A stretch of DNA of 10,439 bases from Candidatus Kuenenia stuttgartensis (GTDB lineage: Bacteria > Planctomycetota > Planctomycetia > Isosphaerales > Isosphaeraceae): contig CAMBZY010000063.1 of NCBI GenBank assembly GCA_945872325.1, forward strand, positions 1-10,439. Reading direction: 5' to 3'. The position numbers and the translations under genes were made by a program. The notes beneath the pieces were generated by a model. The model was given only the letters and a program-made list of their open reading frames with translations. It did not search any database and had not been told where the DNA came from. Each line of letters opens with the position of its first letter. Position 1 is the first letter of the stretch. Shown in pieces: positions 7,259-10,439 of the stretch.

Positions 7259-7413
7259 CTACGAATTCTCTTTCAATGATTCTGTCCCGATTCCCAACCA
7301 AATTTACCAATGGGATGGTTGAGTCGGGGACAAAAGTTACTTTGTCCGCAATGCGATCGAGTTGAGGTACGTCAAAATACGATCTGAATCAAACCGTCTT
7401 ATTACGTACCAAG
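7259..7413 (-). promoter_or_regulatory. Structured 5' leader of the PEP-CTERM gene with competing hairpins
   Basis: Between the predicted transcription start (near 7413) and the start codon are three inverted repeats. The first is GGTACGT (7366-7372) with ACGTACC (7404-7410). The second is GGACAAA (7328-7334) with TTTGTCC (7341-7347), loop 6 nt. The third is a 16-pair imperfect stem with arms 7283-7300 and 7316-7332, loop 15 nt, one bulged base and one 2-nt bulge. Bases 7328-7332 belong to both the second and third stems, so these two exclude each other. The third stem ends 24 nt before the ATG, close to the ribosome-binding region. No T tract follows, so it is not a simple terminator. Confidence 0.5.
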
Positions 7414-7420
7414 CCGATGG

Positions 7421-7450
7421 ATAGTAAACGAATCTGTACCTGATTGTCAA
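7421..7450 (-). promoter_or_regulatory. Probable promoter of the PEP-CTERM gene
   Basis: On the minus strand a perfect -35 hexamer TTGACA (complement of 7445-7450) is followed after 18 nt by TACTAT (complement of 7421-7426), a four-of-six -10 match. The surroundings are AT-rich. The start point would be near 7413, giving a leader of about 155 nt. I searched this region for a sigma-54-type GG/GC pair, as used by some PEP-CTERM genes, and saw none. Confidence 0.55.
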
Positions 7451-7836
7451 ATGATTGCTCAGCGATTCAGTTCGTTTTGTTGCGTTTTATCAAAATGTTC
7501 ATTTTTTCCTACATCGACATGTTCGTTTTTACACGCGGACAGCCGTCTGGATTTATGGCGTAACTGTTTTTAAAATAAGTGTTTCATGGTGGTTTGTCTG
7601 AGCTGTTAGTCGTGGTTGTTTTTCGAGTTCAACGCCACGATTCCGAGCCAACCCAAAGTTATAAAAGTTCCAGTGGAATCCTGATCATCTGTTTAGGATA
7701 TGAATGGCCTTTAATGAGTTGGCTGGATAGGGGTTCTGTAGAGCCCTTGGGCGGAGGGCTGGTTCGGTTGGGAGCTCAGCCTCGCTAAACCTGAATCGCG
7801 TTCAGAAGCGTATTCCTGTCAGTCCGGACTGTGGGC
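7451..7836. other. Intergenic region with no credible gene
   Basis: The part from 7451 to about 7600 is AT-rich and plain. From about 7724 to 7790 the composition becomes GC-rich with overlapping inverted repeats: AGCCCT at 7742-7747 with AGGGCT at 7755-7760, and GGCT at 7757-7760 with AGCC at 7778-7781. Next to the stop codon of the upstream gene is the perfect palindrome CAGTCCGGACTG (7820-7831). A 69-codon GTG-started frame on the plus strand at 7579-7788 has no ribosome-binding site and no family resemblance, so I do not call it. Confidence 0.5.
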
Positions 7837-8619
7837 TTAACCTTCAAGTTCTGTATATGACTGGACTTCCGGCAGGTTTCCATCTGCCAGATACCATTGG
7901 CGATCCGGACCACGAAACGCCGTCCAGCTTAGTTTGTAACTCGCAATTGGGCCACGGCTTCGGTGTCCACGAAGGCTCACTGCTATTGAGAATTTCAAGA
8001 GACTTTTATTCGGGTCTGATGCGTCTGGTTTTGATTGGAACTGATCGACTGAGATCACCACTGGAGTTTGTGGCCAGGCGTTTCCCCTGTGTCTCCACTC
8101 TTTGACTCGCTGCTTCCAGTAAAGTTTAAAACTGTCGTAGTCTGAGAAAGATCGGCAGTTCTGAGCTTCCGGAGTCAGAAAGATCCACATCCTGCGATAC
8201 AGCGGTCCATGATGTTCGAGCGATTCAAAATAGTCGTGCACTGCCCTCTCAGGGCTCATTCGGACAGGTCTTTCCAGACCCACAATCAATGGATAAGCCA
8301 TGATCGCCACGACTGCAGTACCCAAAATGCAAATCCCTCCAGCCAAATGGATTGTGCTCCATCCTGAGAATAGCCAGGCCAGAATGATTGTCGACAATCC
8401 AGCCACAGTCATCCGGACGAAATCAGAGCGGCTTTCGCGAAATCTTGTCCAAGGCTGGATGTCGTCCCTCAAGGGAACTTGTCTCGTTTGAACGTTTGGA
8501 AAGTCATGATTTGGAGAACTGGCGGTGGATGTATCAACTTCTTCTTCAAATATTGGAATCGAGCGTTTAACACTCGGCCGATCGGGTTCAGCAAGCTCAA
8601 ACAAGTCGTTGTCGGCCAT
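7837..8619 (-). CDS. Membrane-anchored protein of unknown function
   Basis: I do not recognise the family. The 260-residue product starts with an acidic, Ser/Pro-rich, probably disordered cytoplasmic segment (1-65). Two adjacent membrane segments follow (about 70-88 and 92-115). A C-terminal soluble domain (about 118-260) begins RPVRMSPERAVHDYFESLEH and includes YRRMWIFLTPEAQ (141-153), YDSFKLYWKQRVKEW (161-175) and a final beta-rich part ending WYLADGNLPEVQSY. The helical start with a 'P-E-x-A-V-x-x-Y-F' motif followed by strands resembles an NTF2-like/DUF4878-type fold, but this is only a guess. I chose the ATG at 8619 because AAAAGG precedes it and the upstream frame (to 8709) is compositionally different, with several Cys residues. 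It is transcribed divergently from the thioredoxin-fold gene and ends 578 nt before the PEP-CTERM gene starts. Confidence 0.75.
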   Translation of the reverse strand: MADNDLFELAEPDRPSVKRSIPIFEEEVDTSTASSPNHDFPNVQTRQVPLRDDIQPWTRFRESRSDFVRMTVAGLSTIILAWLFSGWSTIHLAGGICILGTAVVAIMAYPLIVGLERPVRMSPERAVHDYFESLEHHGPLYRRMWIFLTPEAQNCRSFSDYDSFKLYWKQRVKEWRHRGNAWPQTPVVISVDQFQSKPDASDPNKSLLKFSIAVSLRGHRSRGPIASYKLSWTAFRGPDRQWYLADGNLPEVQSYTELEG

Positions 8620-8908
8620 GACCTTCATACCTTTTGCAGGATGTTCAGTGGAGCAGTTGAGGACCATTCTATCATTCGTCTGGGACGACTGACAGCATAC
8701 TTGGCTCAACAGACTCTATTTTAAACCAGTTCCGGATCCATGATTTGTCCGATCAGAATCAGATGTGGCATAAAACGAGGATTTCGCAGATTAAAAGAAG
8801 CTCGATCAGATCCATCCCCTACTAGGATTCCCCAACGGATTGCTTTATGATAGTGATCAGAACAAAGAATCAGATTTTGAGTCCCTTCATTTGGAAGTAT
8901 CAAGAATC
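8620..8908. promoter_or_regulatory. Divergent promoter region
   Basis: This 289-nt spacer must carry the start signals for the unknown membrane protein (minus) and the thioredoxin-fold protein (plus). Candidate -10 elements are TAAAAT on the minus strand (complement of 8718-8723) and TATGAT on the plus strand (near 8845-8850), but neither has a good -35 partner. No operator-like repeat stands out. Confidence 0.3.
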
Positions 8909-9487
8909 ATGGGCCTGACGCCTTCAACCATGCTCCCGCTTGGAACCGTTGCACCTGCATTTGCACTTGCGGATACGGACGGAACAATCGTAAGGAGCGA
9001 CGATTTTTCGAAATCGCCTGCGATGGTCGTCATGTTCATTTGTAATCATTGTCCCTTTGTAAAACATGTCCGCGATGAACTGGCCCGATTTGGGCGAGAC
9101 ATGAAGGCGAAGGGAGTGGCAGTCGTCGCGATCAGTTCCAACGATATTCAGACCCATCCTGCAGATTCTCCTGATATGATGGCCGTGGAGAAGCAGGCGG
9201 CCGGTTATGATTTTCCTTATCTGTTTGACGCCGATCAATCTGTTGCTGCCGCTTATCAGGCGGCCTGTACGCCTGACTTCTTCGTCTTCGATCAAGGCCA
9301 GAGGCTTGTCTATCGCGGCCAGTTGGATGATAGCCGGCCAGGAAATTCGATCCCTGTCAGTGGGAGTGACCTCCGAAACGCTGTGGAAGCCGTTCTGGCA
9401 GGTCAGCCGATCCACGAACCACAAAAGCCTTCCATAGGCTGTAATATTAAGTGGAAGCCAGGCCAGGAACCGGCTTACTCCATTTGA
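8909..9487 (+). CDS. Peroxiredoxin-like thioredoxin-fold protein with CxxC motif
   Basis: The product is 192 residues, without a signal peptide, so probably cytoplasmic. It belongs to the AhpC/TSA-redoxin group. The start MGLTPSTMLPLGTVAPAFAL fits a well-spread family of 'thioredoxin family proteins'. The active site is FICNHCPFVKHV (43-54, Cys45 and Cys48), followed by GVAVVAISSND (69-79), the AACTPDFFVFD strand with Cys120 next to the cis-proline, and the conserved tail SIGCNIKWKPG (175-185, Cys178). The role is thiol-disulfide exchange or peroxide reduction; the substrate is unknown. I chose the ATG at 8909 because TTGGAAG lies about 11 nt before it and homologues begin there; the frame itself extends to 8840. 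The next gene on the same strand starts 109 nt downstream with no clear terminator between, so co-transcription is possible. Confidence 0.9.
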   Translation: MGLTPSTMLPLGTVAPAFALADTDGTIVRSDDFSKSPAMVVMFICNHCPFVKHVRDELARFGRDMKAKGVAVVAISSNDIQTHPADSPDMMAVEKQAAGYDFPYLFDADQSVAAAYQAACTPDFFVFDQGQRLVYRGQLDDSRPGNSIPVSGSDLRNAVEAVLAGQPIHEPQKPSIGCNIKWKPGQEPAYSI

Positions 9488-9596
9488 ACCCGTTCAACTG
9501 ATGGAGGTCTGGCAAAATCTGGTCCAGAATCCATTGGTGTATCAACTAACGTCAATGACTCGAATCGCTATCCTCATAGGAATCATAGATTAAAGT

Positions 9597-10439
9597 ATGG
9601 CTCGTTCATCATTCGGATCAGGGTTGGAAGACGACGACGAAATCATCGAAGCGGCATCTGAGCCAACATCAGAGCCAGTTCAGCCATTCAGATCAGCTGA
9701 AAAGGTCGCTGCAAAGTCGGCTCCGGCAGAGCATCGTCAGCCATTTGCATGGTCGTTTGCAAGCCAGGTGGGCGGAATGCCACTGGAGCTTGGGACCCAG
9801 GCCAAGGCGACCATTGTGGATCACGGCGATTCCGAATGGCTTCTGACGCTCGATCAGTCAGGCCAGCTGAACGCGGCTTTGGTGGAAAAAACCGCTGAAG
9901 TCCGCACGGTTGAACACCTTTGCCCAGTCTTTGGTAGCCAGAAGTGGTCGGCATTCGATGCCCGAACCTGCGATCAGACAGGCCAGATTTTATGGGTTGG
10001 AATTGATAGGGGCACTGGTGCCCTGCACGCGACCGTTCATTTAGAACGAGCCTTGAAAGGCGAGATCACCCAGCCGGACCTGTTTGGTCATGCCTCTGAC
10101 CTGGATCTGCCGGGCAATCCTCAACGTGTGCTCTCGATTCAGCTGACCGATTGGTTTGGCCGAAAGCGGCTGGACCTTGTCCTGCTGGTCAAGCCGGAGC
10201 GAGATGGGGGCGGACCGAGTGTTCAGGTGATGGAACGTAAGTCTGACAACTTCCTGGAAGGCTATCTGCCAGCACAACTTGCCGCCTCTGAAGCGGATCG
10301 CCTTCTGGCAAAGGACTCTGACGGACGTCTTGTACTGGTTTCATGGTCTGCACCAGGGGCCGATCAATGGCTCCATTTGACGGGCGATGGCAGTTTGCAT
10401 CTGCTCGGAAATTTTGGAGGGATCCTGCCGCCCGGAGTC
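9597..10439 (+). CDS. Unrecognised protein, first 281 residues (runs off right edge)
   Basis: The frame opens at an ATG (9597-9599) and has no stop before the window ends. I do not recognise the family. There is no signal peptide. Residues 1-50 are acidic and Ser/Glu/Pro-rich, probably disordered. From about 50 on the sequence is beta-rich with a loosely repeated pattern 'hydrophobic-x-hydrophobic-D-x-x-G-x-L': WLLTLDQSGQLN (81-92), LWVGIDRGTGALH (132-144) and WLHLTGDGSLHLL (258-270). IQLTDWFGRKRLDLVLLVK (181-199) also recalls an FG-GAP/VCBS-type blade. A beta-propeller is therefore possible but unproven. No good ribosome-binding site precedes the ATG, so the start is tentative. Codon usage looks like that of its neighbours. 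Confidence 0.7.
   Translation, partial: MARSSFGSGLEDDDEIIEAASEPTSEPVQPFRSAEKVAAKSAPAEHRQPFAWSFASQVGGMPLELGTQAKATIVDHGDSEWLLTLDQSGQLNAALVEKTAEVRTVEHLCPVFGSQKWSAFDARTCDQTGQILWVGIDRGTGALHATVHLERALKGEITQPDLFGHASDLDLPGNPQRVLSIQLTDWFGRKRLDLVLLVKPERDGGGPSVQVMERKSDNFLEGYLPAQLAASEADRLLAKDSDGRLVLVSWSAPGADQWLHLTGDGSLHLLGNFGGILPPGV

Noticed and set aside
7259..7500. Sigma-54 promoter upstream of the PEP-CTERM gene
   Set aside because: No minus-strand TGGCA-N-TTGC-type pair was found. A sigma-70-type pair is present instead.
7579..7788. 69-codon GTG-started frame in the intergenic region
   Set aside because: No ribosome-binding site, no recognisable motif, and it crosses the GC-rich inverted repeats. 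It is best explained as chance.
7724..7790. Possible tRNA because of GGTTCG and GC-rich arms
   Set aside because: No acceptor, anticodon or T-arm cloverleaf could be drawn around it.
8840..8908. Longer N terminus for the thioredoxin-fold protein (start at 8840)
   Set aside because: The extra 23 residues are not part of the family, and the ATG at 8909 has a good ribosome-binding site.

Overview
The window looks like chromosomal DNA of a planctomycete, close in style to Planctopirus or Schlesneria-type Planctomycetales. The pointers are moderate GC content, a secreted protein ending in a PEP-CTERM sorting tail, several long genes of no recognisable family, and the arrangement of housekeeping genes. 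The taxonomic call is an inference from style; no rRNA or other marker is present.

Layout. Bases 1-8619 are almost entirely minus-strand genes, so this part reads right to left. In order of transcription they are: a small membrane-anchored protein of unknown function (7837-8619); a long structured intergenic region; a PEP-CTERM secreted protein (6212-7258); an intergenic region holding the lysS promoter; lysyl-tRNA synthetase (4231-5790); a LolC/LolE-type permease (2734-4137) with its LolD-type ATPase (1922-2674); branched-chain aminotransferase IlvE (924-1790); a universal stress protein (389-844); and the start of a class I/II aminotransferase running off the left edge (1-375). On the plus strand, a peroxiredoxin-like thioredoxin-fold protein (8909-9487) is divergent from the unknown membrane protein. 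It is followed by the first 281 codons of an unrecognised protein that runs off the right edge (from 9597).

How the parts fit. lysS, the permease and LolD form a close same-strand group. A strong terminator after lysS (4171-4210) suggests that lysS is mostly transcribed on its own and that the lipoprotein-export pair forms a second unit. A perfect 12-bp hairpin follows ilvE (883-914) and separates it from the usp-aminotransferase pair, which has a gap of only 13 nt. In both cases the next start codon lies about 40 nt beyond the terminator, leaving little room for a classical promoter.

The most notable non-coding signal is upstream of the PEP-CTERM gene. A good -35/-10 pair (7421-7450) precedes a leader of about 155 nt with three inverted repeats. 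Two of these share one arm and so cannot form together, and the larger ends 24 nt before the start codon. This could be a cis-acting RNA switch. No mobile element, CRISPR array, tRNA or rRNA was seen, and no large undescribed multi-gene system is evident.
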